A stretch of DNA of 50,711 bases. Origin: a virus. Of this stretch, positions 21,874 through 32,300 are shown one piece after another. Location: IMG/VR virus record IMGVR_UViG_3300046460_000275, positions 1 through 50,711 of that record. One strand, 5' to 3'. The notes beneath the pieces are model-generated. The model was not told the DNA's origin. It searched no databases and was given only the letters and a program-made list of their open reading frames with translations. The number at the start of each line of letters is the position of its first letter. Positions within the stretch are counted from its first letter, which is position 1. A program made the position numbers and the translations under genes.

Positions 21874-22806
21874 ATGGCCGTAGCTGACGGTTCGCAAACC
21901 CGACTGGGTTTCATCGCCGAAGTCACGCCGGGCACTATCCCGGCCACCCCTGCATGGCAGACCATGCGCTATCTAAGCTCGGACGTCCGGGTCAACAAGC
22001 AGACCGACATTCCCGACGAAATTCGCGGCGACCGCAACATCGCCTCGATCACTGACGTGGGTCGGTCGGGCCGGGGCAGCATCAAGACGAACCTGTCCTA
22101 CGGCACCTTTGACGACTGGCTCGCCATGGCGCTGTGCTCGGACTGGGCTACCAACGTGCTCAAGAACGGCATCCTCGACAAAACGGGCGCACTGGAGTGG
22201 ACGTTCGAGCAGGGTGCCACCGACAGTTATGTTCGCGCCGCGGGCTGCCGTGTCGATACGGTCGATTTGCGGCTGAACGCGCGCCAGTCGGTCGAAGCGG
22301 ACTTCGGCATTATGGCCCTGTCCATGCCGACGCCGACGAACGCCATCATCTCCGGCGCCACTTACACCGCAGCCACCACGACCCAGGTCATGAACGCGGC
22401 GCTTAACGTGGCCTCCCTGGCAATCACCGGCGTGACCAATGCGCCGAAGCTGCAGTCGCTCTCGCTGAGCATCAAAAACAACATCTACCAGAATGACATT
22501 GTCGGCCAGTACGACCCCTACAGCCACGGCAAGGGGCGCTTCGAGTTGTCGGGATCGATGAACACCTACTTCGAGAACCTCGATACCTACAACGCCATCC
22601 TGGCGCATTCCGATATCGGTCTGGCCTTCACGCTCGGTTCGGTGACCCTGCAGAAATACAGCTTCAGCATTCCGAAGATAAAGCTGATGGACGGCGGCCC
22701 TCCGGTGCCCGGCAACGGCAAGGCGGTCATGCTGGAAGTGCCGTTCCAGGCCTATTTCGACAGCGGTATCGGCGCGGCGTTGCAAATCACGAGGGCAGTG
22801 GCATGA
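21874..22806 (+). CDS. major tail tube protein
   Basis: The protein has 310 residues with GGAGAAAAG before the ATG. The start ADGSQTRLGFIAEVTPGTIP is the standard opening of the phage tail tube family (TP901/lambda-like). The middle holds the duplicated beta-sandwich (NAPKLQSLSLSIKNNIYQND, DPYSHGKGRFELSGSMNTYF). Polymerises into the hollow tail tube around the tape measure. Confidence 0.85.
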   Translation: MAVADGSQTRLGFIAEVTPGTIPATPAWQTMRYLSSDVRVNKQTDIPDEIRGDRNIASITDVGRSGRGSIKTNLSYGTFDDWLAMALCSDWATNVLKNGILDKTGALEWTFEQGATDSYVRAAGCRVDTVDLRLNARQSVEADFGIMALSMPTPTNAIISGATYTAATTTQVMNAALNVASLAITGVTNAPKLQSLSLSIKNNIYQNDIVGQYDPYSHGKGRFELSGSMNTYFENLDTYNAILAHSDIGLAFTLGSVTLQKYSFSIPKIKLMDGGPPVPGNGKAVMLEVPFQAYFDSGIGAALQITRAVA

Positions 22807-23105
22807 GCAGTATCTCTGACAAGGAAGCACGGGGTGTCATCACACACGCTCCCGATAATTCGGCGCCGGTCATCCCGGCTGAACCTTCGGACGGTGCGAT
22901 CAGCACCACTTCGCCGTCTCCGATCCCCGAGGTGGAAGACGCCGAGCACGACTTCCACTCCGGACGCATGACGAAGTTCACGCCGACCGTCACTTTCGAC
23001 GGCTATCCGGATGGCAAGACCAAGACCTCGTATGTCACCGACGAAGAGGCCGAGGCACCCGCAAACTACGTCAAGCTTCTGAAGAAGAAGGGCTTGGCGA
23101 CCTAA
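22803..23105 (+). CDS. small tail-module protein of unknown function
   Basis: The protein has 100 residues, overlapping the tube gene by four bases. The first half is Pro/Ser/Asp-rich and probably disordered; the second (FTPTVTFDGYPDGKTKTSYV, then ANYVKLLKKKGLA) looks folded. Such small genes between tube and chaperone are frequent in rhizobial siphophages; the role is unknown. Confidence 0.6.
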   Translation: MSSISDKEARGVITHAPDNSAPVIPAEPSDGAISTTSPSPIPEVEDAEHDFHSGRMTKFTPTVTFDGYPDGKTKTSYVTDEEAEAPANYVKLLKKKGLAT

Positions 23106-23212
23106 TCCATCTCCACCGACAATTCCCAATCGCCGGCACCCTCTCCGCCGGTGACCGGGTGGCTGGCGGTCGGGCGCTGGTCACCCATCTTTCCCGACAA
23201 AGGATATCAAAC

Positions 23213-23632
23213 ATGGCTGTAAAACTTTCCTCCCTCAAGGCCGATCTGGACCGCGAAACCAAGGGCGACTGGATCGAGTATGAGGAATGGCCCGGAGTGG
23301 CCTTTAACGTCTCCTCCCTTCATCTCCCCGCTTACCAGACCGCCCGCGATCTGATGTTCAAGCGGCTGGGCAGGACCTACAAGGGCACGATCGTGCCGCA
23401 GACGGTCATGTCGGCAGAGCTGGGAAAACTCTATGCCAAGCACATTCTCCACAACTGGCGCGGCTTCGATGAGGTCTATAGCGCTGACGTCGCCCTCGAA
23501 ATGCTGAGCGACCCAGAATATCGCAGCGTCGTGGCGGCCGTCGAATACTGCGCCGGCAAGGTCTCGGATATCGACGTCGAATTTGTCGAGGAAGAGGTAA
23601 AAAACTCCGGAAAGCCTTCCGTTGGCGCGTAA
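23213..23632 (+). CDS. tail assembly chaperone, short form (lambda gpG analogue)
   Basis: The protein has 139 residues from the ATG at 23213. It has an alpha-helical body (LHLPAYQTARDLMFKRLGRT, YAKHILHNWRGFDEVYSADV, ALEMLSDPEYRSVVAAVEYC) typical of tail assembly chaperones encoded ahead of the tape measure. Near its end a slippery A AAA AAC lies in frame and the -1 frame continues to 23991, so a longer fusion form is expected, as with lambda G and GT. The chaperones coat the tape measure and recruit tube subunits. Confidence 0.8.
   Translation: MAVKLSSLKADLDRETKGDWIEYEEWPGVAFNVSSLHLPAYQTARDLMFKRLGRTYKGTIVPQTVMSAELGKLYAKHILHNWRGFDEVYSADVALEMLSDPEYRSVVAAVEYCAGKVSDIDVEFVEEEVKNSGKPSVGA
23599..23621 (+). 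promoter_or_regulatory. programmed -1 ribosomal frameshift signal
   Basis: Heptamer A AAA AAC at 23599-23605 is in the correct phase for tandem slippage (codons GTA AAA AAC in frame 0). Two bases later comes the hairpin CGGAA-AGCC-TTCCG (23608-23621). After a -1 shift the frame reads LRKAFRWRVKRSAAGELRTW and runs straight into the downstream chaperone frame ending at 23991. Confidence 0.8.
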
Positions 23633-23991
23633 AGCGTTCGGCGGCGGGCGAACTCCGAACGTGGATGGATGAGATCGCGTCCGAGTGTCCGGATGAGGCG
23701 TGGCTTCAGCCGACAGAGGACCAAAGCGCCGACGGTATCGAATTCCAGCCTTGGCATGGACTGTATTTTCGAGCCTTCGATGCCCTGCAATACGATCGCT
23801 TCCACGGTGCCCAGGGCGGGCAATATCCCATCTTCTACACCGCGCTCAGTCAGTACGCACGCGATCACGGCATCGCGGGCGACGACCTATGGAAATTCCA
23901 CACCTTCATGAACGCCGTCGATGCTGAGCACCTCGCCATTATCGCCGAGGATATCAAGGCATTGACCGACAAAGGAAAGACCGATGGCTGA
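23605..23991 (+). CDS. tail assembly chaperone, frameshift extension (gpT analogue)
   Basis: This is the -1 frame C-terminal part of the fused chaperone: about 128 residues translated after slippage, with LRTWMDEIASECPDEAWLQP, IEFQPWHGLYFRAFDALQYD and a final helix LAIIAEDIKALTDKGKTDG. An internal ATG at 23665 exists but lacks a good ribosome site, which favours expression only as the fusion. It overlaps the tape measure start by eight bases. Confidence 0.75.
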   Translation, partial: LRKAFRWRVKRSAAGELRTWMDEIASECPDEAWLQPTEDQSADGIEFQPWHGLYFRAFDALQYDRFHGAQGGQYPIFYTALSQYARDHGIAGDDLWKFHTFMNAVDAEHLAIIAEDIKALTDKGKTDG

Positions 23992-26900
23992 AGTGCAGCT
24001 GCGCACGCTCCGTGTCAGCGCGGAGCTTGATCCGTCCGCCTACAAGGCCGGCATGGATACCAAGATCGCCGCCGACCGGGCGGGTGCGGCATCCGCCGTC
24101 CAGGTCGGCGCGGCAATTGCCCAGACTGATCAGAAGATTTCTCAGTCGGGAGACGTGCTGCAGCGCCTATCGAGAACCTATGTCGATGGTTACGCCTCGG
24201 CGCAGCGATTCCAGTCCGCTCTGGGCCAGTTGGAAAAGGGCGTGGAGAGCGGCAGGATCGCGATGACGCAAGCCGGCGCCATCCTCGACGGGATCTACCG
24301 CAAATACAACATGACCGCCGACGCATCGGCCCTCGCTTCCCGTGGCCAGAACGAACTTGCAGCGGCGGTAGAGCGTGCCAACGTAAAACTGCTCGCCCAG
24401 GCAGCGATCAAGCCCCCGGCATTCGACGTCAACGCCCTTCGCGCCGCGCAGACCGGTACGAACTTCACCAGCGACCTGAATACCCGCCTTGGGGTTGGAG
24501 GCCAGGCAGCATCGGCGCGCGCATCCGCAGCGGTGTTCGAGGAGGCTGCACGCGAAGCCGAGCGCTATGCACAGCAAGCGGCCGCTTTACGTGCCGCCAT
24601 CGATCCGGTCGGCGCTTCGCAGGCACGGTTGAATGCCGAGATCGCCGAATACACTGTGCTGCTCAACCGCGCCGAGATTAGCACGACGGAGTTCGCCCAA
24701 GCTGAAGCACTTGCACGCGCACGGCACGATCAGTTCGCGGCCAGCCTGAACAAGACGCCGGTCGCCGGCAACGACAACAATGCCCAGTTCCGCCGGCAGA
24801 ACCTCGGCTATCAGCTATTCGACGTCGGCCAAATGCAGGCGCTGGGTCAAAGTCCGGCGATGACGCTGATGCAGCAGGGCCCGCAGATAGCACAGCTTTA
24901 CGCGGGGCAGGGTGGCTTGAAGTCGGCGCTGGGCGACGTCATGGCAATCGCTGGCGGCGTGGCTGCTTCTCTCGGGCCGATCGGGCTTGCTTTTGCCGGC
25001 ATCTCGGCCGCTGCCGGTGCGTTCTATCTGTTCACGCGCACCGAAACCAAGACGACAGACGCGATCTTGCAGGAGCACCGCGACAACATCCGCGCGCTGG
25101 GTGATGCCTATGGCGTGGCCGAGCAAAAGGCACTGTCTTTTTCCACGGCAGACAGGGCGCGGGCGGACGCGGCAGCGCGCGCGAGCAGCAAGGAACTCGC
25201 CGATCGCCAAAAGGAAGCGATCGAGGATGTCAGCCTGAAATTCGGCCAGTACGGCGGTTATCGCGGCGCTCCGCCGACGTTCGGCATGAAAGGCGGATAT
25301 GCTCCGTTTCAGGAGGCTTTTACTGACCTCAGAAAATCCGGCGACGTCCCGCAATTCATCGAGCAGATCCGGGCGATCGGGAATGAGAAGGGCCTGCAGA
25401 CCCAGGCCGACCGGATCATCAATTTCTCCAAGGGCACGGCCGAACTCAATACCGAGCTTGAGAAGACCGACCGTCTGCTTCGCGAGATCTCGAAGGACAA
25501 GGGACCGACGGGCTTCCTGCGTTCGAATGGCCCCACCAACCGCGACGATGCCGGAAACCTGGCCGCGTTTCATGAGCAGCAGCGTGTCGCGGCCCAGCGC
25601 TCGCGTGCGGCGTTTGAGGCCCAGATCGCGGAAGTCAACGCCCGCTCACCCGAAGAGAAAGCTGACGCCGCCCGATCCTCTGCCGCCGCGCAATACAATG
25701 AGACCGAGACCCCTGCAGCGCGGGCGCAGCGCATCGAGCTTGCCGGAAAGCAGGCGCTCATCACAGCTGAACATGAGCTTCGACTGGCGCAGGAAGAACG
25801 CGCCCGGTCCTCTGACGCCGCGCTGGCATCCGCTCAGAACGAATTGTCGCTGGTAGGAAGATCGATCGAAGAACGAAACCGTCTCCGGGCCGCCTATGAA
25901 GCTGAGGCGCAAATCCGCCAGGCGGCCGCAACGGCGGGTATCAACGCGGACGAGCAGGAGATCGCGGCCGCGCGTGCGAAGGCGATAGCGCTGGCCGACG
26001 TGAACGCAAAACTCGCCGCAGCAAATCTGCTGAGAGATCAGGGTGACCAAATTGAGCAGTTGCAGCTCGAAGCCCGGCTGATCGGTGCCAGTGCGGATCA
26101 GCGTGCACGCGCCACCGCCGCACTTCAGGCCGAACAGCAGCTCCGCCAGCAGGGGATCAGCCTGCTTTCTCAGGAAGGCCAGCAATATATCGCCAATGCG
26201 CAGGCGATGGCACAAGCGCGCCTGGAGATCGAGCGCCAGAACGCGGCTTATACCAGCCTCCAGCAGGCGGGCGGCTCGGCGATCGACTCTCTCACCGTTG
26301 GCACGGGCAGTCTCAAGGATCGCCTCAAGTCCGCAGCCGACACGATGCTGCAATGGGTTCAGCAGATGACGATCGCCAACCCGTTGAAGAACGCGATGCT
26401 GGGCACGAACCTGCCGACCATGGGTGATCTGTTCTCCGGTCGCCCCGCCGTTCCCGGCGCTCAGTCCACGGCGACGATGACCGTCACGGCCGGCACCGTT
26501 ATGGTCAATGGCGGCGTCACAGGCGCGCTTAGCGGTGCATTCCCTTCCTCGCCTACCGGCGGCACGCTCAGCGGCGTCCTTGGCCTCCCCACGCCTGCGA
26601 ATAGTAACATCGCCAATGGCGTCCGCCCCGACCTTATGGCGAACGGCATCGTCAACAGCCCTGTCTCCGCCTTGACGCCGACCGATCCGACGTCCCGCGC
26701 GATGATGTGGCGACAGGGGATTTCCCAGATCGAAAGCGGCTCCTTCGCCGGCAATTACAACGCTATCGGTCCGATGACCCGCACGGGCGATCAAGCCTAT
26801 GGCCGCTATCAGGTCATGGGGGCAAATGTGCCGTCGTGGTCGGAGAAATATTACGGCCAGCGCCTCACGCCCCAGCAGTATCTTGCGAACCCTGCGGCTC

Positions 26901-27592
26901 AGGACAAGGTTTTCGACGGCGAGTTCGGCTCCTACGTCTCGAAGTATGGCGAGGGGCCAGCGGCAAACAAGTGGTTCACGGGCTCGGCCGTTTCGCGCGG
27001 TGCTACCGACGTCAACGGCATGAGCGATACCCGCTATTCCCAGCAGTTCACCTCGAACATGCAGAAGCTTTCGCAGACCACGGCGTCCACGTCGAAAGAC
27101 CTTGGCACGCTCGGGGACACGTCCACCAAAGTCGGCACGCAGATCACCGATGGACTGGGCAAGTTGACCACTCCGGCTGTCACGACGCAGGTTCCCGCCG
27201 TCACGCCGACGGCGCCGGCCGGCGGCAATATCTTCTCATCGCTCTTCGGTGGATTCTTCAAGCTGTTCGGGTTTGCGGATGGCACCGACTATTCGCCCGG
27301 CGGCACCTTCATGGTTGGTGAGCGCGGTCGTGAGCTTGTCACCCTGCCGCGCGGCAGCCAGGTCACGCCCACCCACAAGATCGGCCCTAACAGCGAGCAG
27401 CGCATGGGGCCGCGCTCTGCCAGCTTCAATTACAACATCACTGTTGCTGGCAATGGCGACAAGGAACTCATGGAGCGAATGCGGGTGGTCGCTGCGCAGA
27501 CGGTCGGAAGCGGGCTTGCCGAGTATCACGGGAGACTTCCCGACTTTATCGAGGAATACCGCCAGAACCCTCATAATCGCGTGGCGGCCTGA
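23984..27592 (+). CDS. tape measure protein with lytic transglycosylase-like domain
   Basis: The protein has 1202 residues; its length fixes tail length. The N-terminal 700 residues are mostly helical and Ala/Gln-rich. Hydrophobic segments lie around 310-350 (MAIAGGVAASLGPIGLAFAG), expected for a protein that can enter the inner membrane during DNA ejection. Residues about 907-1020 form a transglycosylase-like domain: QGISQIESGSFAGNYNAIGP with the probable catalytic Glu917, then AYGRYQVMGANVPSWSEKYY and GPAANKWFTG. The C terminus has FMVGERGRELVTLPRGSQV, common at tape measure ends. The muramidase part would open peptidoglycan locally during infection. Confidence 0.92.
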   Translation: MAEVQLRTLRVSAELDPSAYKAGMDTKIAADRAGAASAVQVGAAIAQTDQKISQSGDVLQRLSRTYVDGYASAQRFQSALGQLEKGVESGRIAMTQAGAILDGIYRKYNMTADASALASRGQNELAAAVERANVKLLAQAAIKPPAFDVNALRAAQTGTNFTSDLNTRLGVGGQAASARASAAVFEEAAREAERYAQQAAALRAAIDPVGASQARLNAEIAEYTVLLNRAEISTTEFAQAEALARARHDQFAASLNKTPVAGNDNNAQFRRQNLGYQLFDVGQMQALGQSPAMTLMQQGPQIAQLYAGQGGLKSALGDVMAIAGGVAASLGPIGLAFAGISAAAGAFYLFTRTETKTTDAILQEHRDNIRALGDAYGVAEQKALSFSTADRARADAAARASSKELADRQKEAIEDVSLKFGQYGGYRGAPPTFGMKGGYAPFQEAFTDLRKSGDVPQFIEQIRAIGNEKGLQTQADRIINFSKGTAELNTELEKTDRLLREISKDKGPTGFLRSNGPTNRDDAGNLAAFHEQQRVAAQRSRAAFEAQIAEVNARSPEEKADAARSSAAAQYNETETPAARAQRIELAGKQALITAEHELRLAQEERARSSDAALASAQNELSLVGRSIEERNRLRAAYEAEAQIRQAAATAGINADEQEIAAARAKAIALADVNAKLAAANLLRDQGDQIEQLQLEARLIGASADQRARATAALQAEQQLRQQGISLLSQEGQQYIANAQAMAQARLEIERQNAAYTSLQQAGGSAIDSLTVGTGSLKDRLKSAADTMLQWVQQMTIANPLKNAMLGTNLPTMGDLFSGRPAVPGAQSTATMTVTAGTVMVNGGVTGALSGAFPSSPTGGTLSGVLGLPTPANSNIANGVRPDLMANGIVNSPVSALTPTDPTSRAMMWRQGISQIESGSFAGNYNAIGPMTRTGDQAYGRYQVMGANVPSWSEKYYGQRLTPQQYLANPAAQDKVFDGEFGSYVSKYGEGPAANKWFTGSAVSRGATDVNGMSDTRYSQQFTSNMQKLSQTTASTSKDLGTLGDTSTKVGTQITDGLGKLTTPAVTTQVPAVTPTAPAGGNIFSSLFGGFFKLFGFADGTDYSPGGTFMVGERGRELVTLPRGSQVTPTHKIGPNSEQRMGPRSASFNYNITVAGNGDKELMERMRVVAAQTVGSGLAEYHGRLPDFIEEYRQNPHNRVAA

Positions 27593-27594
27593 CC

Positions 27595-28242
27595 ATGCCG
27601 CTCAGCTTTCCTTACTCGCTCGCGTCCTTCGCGGATGTTCTGCGCATGTCCACCGTCCGCATGCGGCTGGTCGCCGACCAGCAGATTTCCGGCATGGGTG
27701 GCGGCAAGATCATCGTGGCCGACATGTCGCCCAAATACTGGGAATTCGAAGTCACGCTGATCAACATGGAAAACGCGCTTGCCCGCCGGGTGCAGGCGCT
27801 GATCGAGGCGCTCGATGAGAGCATCAACGATTTCTACCTCTATGACCCACGCGCAGCCTATCCGCTATCTGACCCGACCGGGGCCATCCTCGGCGCGTCC
27901 ACCGTCCAGATCAACACGCTGAACGTCAACAACAAGGAACTGACCTTCAAGGGTCTGCCTTCGACCTTCATCAACAGCGTCGGCGACTTCTTCGCCTTCG
28001 ATTTCGGATCGCCGACCAAGCGCGCGCTTCACCGGATCGTGGTCGGCGGCACCGCGACGGGCGGCATCAGCCCTAGCCTTGAGGTGCGGCCGCACATTCT
28101 GCCCGGCGCCGCCGTGAACGCCGCCGTGACGCTGATCAAAGCCGCCGCGCGGGTGAAGATGATCCCCGGCTCATTCGACCCCGGCACGGCGTGCCAGATG
28201 ATGACGACGGGCATGTCGTTCAAGTGCAGGCAGGTGTTCTGA
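27595..28242 (+). CDS. distal tail / minor tail protein
   Basis: The protein has 215 residues, two bases behind the tape measure. Features are RMRLVADQQISGMGGGKIIV, PKYWEFEVTLINMENALARR and a late beta-rich part (LEVRPHILPGAAVNAAVTLI). Position (tape measure, then this, then a baseplate-type protein and a peptidase) is that of the lambda M/L/K-like tail-tip genes. Its stop overlaps the next start. Confidence 0.7.
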   Translation: MPLSFPYSLASFADVLRMSTVRMRLVADQQISGMGGGKIIVADMSPKYWEFEVTLINMENALARRVQALIEALDESINDFYLYDPRAAYPLSDPTGAILGASTVQINTLNVNNKELTFKGLPSTFINSVGDFFAFDFGSPTKRALHRIVVGGTATGGISPSLEVRPHILPGAAVNAAVTLIKAAARVKMIPGSFDPGTACQMMTTGMSFKCRQVF

Positions 28243-28907
28243 TGGTGATGACCGTCCCCGTCAATACCCTTGACGCGCTCACGAACGCCTCCACCCGAGG
28301 CATCGTCCCGCGCGACTTCGTTTGGATCGCGGCGCTCAACACCACCACCGACGAGATCGAGTATATCGGCCTGTGGAGCGGCAATGTCCCGGTAACAGTG
28401 GACGTCATCCGGCCGAGCGATGGCGCGACCGTCTCGCGGGTCTATCAGGGCATGGCGGACCTGATGAAGGTGCCGCCGATCCCGATGTCGATGAAGCTGG
28501 AAGTCCGTTCGATCAAACTGGTTTTCTCGAACCTGTCGCCCGAGGTCGTGAACGCCACCCTGGTGTTCAATCCGAAAAGCCAACCGATCCAGATCCATCG
28601 CGGCCTGCTCGATCCTGCGACGATGAATCTCGTCGATCCGGCGCGTTGCCGCTTCGACGGCTTGACCAACCGCGCACCGTTCAAGCGGGCGAAGGCCGGC
28701 AATGACGGACAGGTGATCCTCGAATGCCAGTCACATGCCCGCACCCTCGCCAAGGGCAACCCGGCCAAGCTTTCCGACGAGTTCTCCAAGCGCCGCAACG
28801 GTGATCGCTGGGGCCGCTATCTCGACATCGTTCCGAAGATTGTCTGGGGCCAGGAGGACGTCGTGCACGAAAAGAAAAAACGTCCCAAGGACAAGTGGAT
28901 CAGATGA
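28242..28907 (+). CDS. tail tip (lambda gpL-like) protein, DUF2163-like
   Basis: The protein has 221 residues from the ATG at 28242. It contains RDFVWIAALNTTTDEIEYIG, VYQGMADLMKVPPIPMSMKL and PIQIHRGLLDPATMNLVDPA. The C-terminal part (LECQSHARTLAKGNP, then DEFSKRRNGDRWGRYLDIV) carries the H/R/K-rich end typical of baseplate hub proteins in alphaproteobacterial phages. Overlaps the next gene by four bases. Confidence 0.7.
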   Translation: MVMTVPVNTLDALTNASTRGIVPRDFVWIAALNTTTDEIEYIGLWSGNVPVTVDVIRPSDGATVSRVYQGMADLMKVPPIPMSMKLEVRSIKLVFSNLSPEVVNATLVFNPKSQPIQIHRGLLDPATMNLVDPARCRFDGLTNRAPFKRAKAGNDGQVILECQSHARTLAKGNPAKLSDEFSKRRNGDRWGRYLDIVPKIVWGQEDVVHEKKKRPKDKWIR

Positions 28908-29353
28908 AAATCCATGAATTGCATCCCGAGGCTCGACTGCGGCTGACGCAGTGGGTTCGAGAAAGCATGGCCATGCCTTTCGAATGGGGCAGGCACGATT
29001 GCGGCATCAGCGCTGCGACGGCGGTTCAGGTCCAGTTGAAGGACAGGCTCGATCTCGCCGCGGACTTTCGTGGCAAGTATTCGACATTCGAAGGCGGGCT
29101 GAAGCTGCTCCGCAAGGCCGGTTTTGCCGACCATGCCGCGCTCGCCGCGTCGGCGCTTCCCGAGATCCCCGTTGCCGAGGCCCAGATCGGCGACATCGTG
29201 GCCGTGGATTTCGGAGAACAGGGCGTGACCCTGATGCTGGTGGCCGGCCACCGCATCATCGGCCCCATGCCGACCATGGCCGGAAATCTTCCCCTCACCC
29301 AAGCCTGCCGCGCCTTCGCCGTGGGCCGTGATCCCGAAAGCGCCGATGCTTAA
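28904..29353 (+). CDS. NlpC/P60-like tail peptidase (DUF6950 type)
   Basis: The protein has 149 residues. The motif WGRHDCGISAATAVQVQLKD carries the nucleophilic cysteine (DCG), and the histidine element would be in VTLMLVAGHRIIGPM. In this tail position (lambda gpK-like) such enzymes cut peptidoglycan peptides during entry. The start is the ATG overlapping the previous stop. Catalytic activity is inferred from the Cys/His pair only. Confidence 0.72.
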   Translation: MKIHELHPEARLRLTQWVRESMAMPFEWGRHDCGISAATAVQVQLKDRLDLAADFRGKYSTFEGGLKLLRKAGFADHAALAASALPEIPVAEAQIGDIVAVDFGEQGVTLMLVAGHRIIGPMPTMAGNLPLTQACRAFAVGRDPESADA

Positions 29354-32300
29354 GAAGCTCCTCCTCGCCACCACAGCGCTGTTCACGCTGTTCGTCGCAC
29401 CGGCACATGCTGGTCCGCTGGCGGCCGGTATCGGCGCGCTTCTGTCTACCAGTCTTGGCGCCGGCATTACCGTTGGATCGATCGCGCTCGGATTCGCATC
29501 GATGGGAGCGCAGTGGCTGATCAGCATGCTTCTCGCTCCGGAAGTCGAGCAGAAAGGCGTCAAGACCAAGATCGATACCGGCGGCGACAACCCGCCGTCG
29601 TTCATTCTCGGCGAGTATTGCACAGCCGGTCAGCTGATCTATGCCAACGTCTTCGACAAGTCCGGCTATAATATCGAGAACGCCTGCCTCGTCTATGTGA
29701 TCCAGCTTTCGTGCATTCCGGTCAATGGCCTGTCGAACACCGTCTATGCCAACAACGAGAAGGTTACGATCAACCCCGGCCCCAGCTGGCCCGGCGGTTT
29801 CATGCAGGTTGACGAGTATGTGAAGGGCGCCAGCGGGGGCGGGTACTTCCTCGTCAAGTTCTATGACGGGACGCAGAACACTGCGGATTCCTGGCTGCTC
29901 GACAAGTTCGGCAGTGACCCCGACCGGCCGTGGCAGAACGACATGATCGGCGAGGGCTGCGCCTATGTCATCGTGCAGGCGTGGTATTCCAATCGCGGCA
30001 TCTGGACCGGAATTCCCGATTTGCGATGGGTGGTGCAGGGAGCCTCCCTTTACGACCCGCGCAAGGATTCCACCGTTGGCGGCTCAGGCTCCCAGCGCCG
30101 CAACAATCAGAGCACCTGGACTTTCAGCAAGAATGCGAAGGTCATAGAGTACAATACCCATATCGGCATCCGTTACGATGGCGAGCACCTCTGGGGCGGC
30201 GACGCCGAGGCCTATCGCCTGCCGCTGGATTACTGGTTCGCGGCGATGAACGTCTGTGACGAAAACGTCGGCAAAGCGGCCGGCGGCTCGGTCAAGCGCT
30301 ACGAGGTCGGCTGCGAAATCCATCTCGACGACAAGCCGATCGACATCGTCACCGAGATCAACAAGAGCTGCAGCGGCTACACGACCGAGTTCGGCGGAAC
30401 CTACAAGACCTGGTGCGGCGGTCCCGGCCTGCCGGTCGGCTCGATCACCGACGACGATTTCCTGATCACGGCCGAGCAGGAGACCAACAAGTTCCAGAGC
30501 CAGCAGGCCACCTATAACACCGCCTACGCGACCTATCCCGAACCCAGGCAGCAGTGGGAGCCGAAAGACGGCCCACGCTATCAGGATGATGACGCGCTGG
30601 AGGAAGACGGTGAAGAGCTGGCGCTCGACATGACGCTGCCGTTCGTTACCGAGAACAATCAGGTGCAGCGGCTCATGCGTGCCGCGATCAAGGACAGCCG
30701 GCGCCAGGTCACCCACGAAGGCATCCTGCCGCCGATCGCTTGGGTCTACGAGCCCTTCGACTGCCTGACCTATTACAGCGAACTGTTTGGATACGGCCCT
30801 AGCGGCAAAGACGTCATCATCGGATCGAAAGATGACCTTCCCGACGTCAACCAGCGCGTCCTCCTGCGAGAGGTGAACGCCAACGATCAGGGATGGCTGC
30901 CAGCCTACGAGCAGGATTTCGATACGGCGCCGCTTGTCATCGTCACGCCCGGCACCCTCGTGCTTGACGTCACCGTCGCCGCCGATCAGGTGGACACCAC
31001 TGTTGGCAAGGACAAGCCCGCGATCCGCGTCGATTGGACGTGGGGAACGACGGAACTCGCGGTTCAGCGTCTCAAGTGGGAGATCCGATATCCTTCGACC
31101 ACAAAGGTGATCGCCGAGGGCACGATCAATAATCCCGACGATGGAACGGCGTTGGTCGCCAACGATATCCTGCGCTTCGGAAAGGCCTATGAAATCCGCT
31201 TCATGGGCATCCCATACGCTACCCGCGATGCGGACTGGACGGGCTGGAAATCTGTCACCTGTGTGATCGTGGACGTCCCGGCAGCGCCGAGCCTGACCCG
31301 CGTGTCAAAGCTCGGCAGCGACGGCAAGCTGAGCTATTTCGTCGATGTCGCATGGACCCCTGTGTCTCAGGAGGCGACCTACATCGTGCGGACGATCGTC
31401 GATGGCCAGAACGTCCGATATCCCGCCGACGGAACGCCGCTTCGCATCCCGGTCGCCGCCGGCTCGACCCTCGTGGTCGATGTTGCCGCGTTCGGCGCCG
31501 AGACCACGCGCGGCAATTTCTCTTCCACCACCTCGATCACTGTCACCAAGAAGAACACCGCTCCCACCGCGCCTACCAGCCTCACGGCCACCGGCAAGAT
31601 CGGCCGCATCGACCTCAAGACGAACAAGAACCCGGACAGCGATTTCGACCATTTCAACCTCTATGGGTCGAATACCAACGATTTCACGACGGCTGTCCTG
31701 CTCGACGATCCAAAGTCGATCCGGTTCCAGGAAGGCGACCTCGGCAATGCGGTGACCCGCTATTACTGGGTAACCGCCGTCGATAGTTCGGGCAATGAGA
31801 GCACGAAGTTCCCCGTCTCGAACACCGCTGGCAGGACTGCCACCACCGCAAGGGTCGGTGCGGCCGACATCGACGACGGCGCGATTACGGCGCCTAAGCT
31901 CGGCACTCAGTCGGTAACGCCGGTCAAGCTCCTGCGTGGGGCGGACAGCAGCAACATCGTCATCGACAACGATATGTTCGAAGGGGCGGCCTTGTGGTCG
32001 CAGGGCAGCGGTGGCGGTGTGCCGACCCGTGTCCGCAACAACTCTGCCGGTGGCTCGTCCGAGTGGGCGCTCAACCAGGCCCAAACGACCGGCATCAAGG
32101 AAATCTACTCGGTCCAGTTCCCGGTGAAGGGTGGCAAGACCTATGCCGTGGCGGCCACGCTCGGCCCGCTCACCGCCGTTTCGGCAACGATGACCTTCAT
32201 CATCAACTGGTACTCCCTCGACGGGTCCGGGGCTCTGGTGTTCATCAGCAGCGCGTCATTGAGCTGGACCGGCACGACGCAGGATTACAAATCGTTTCTG

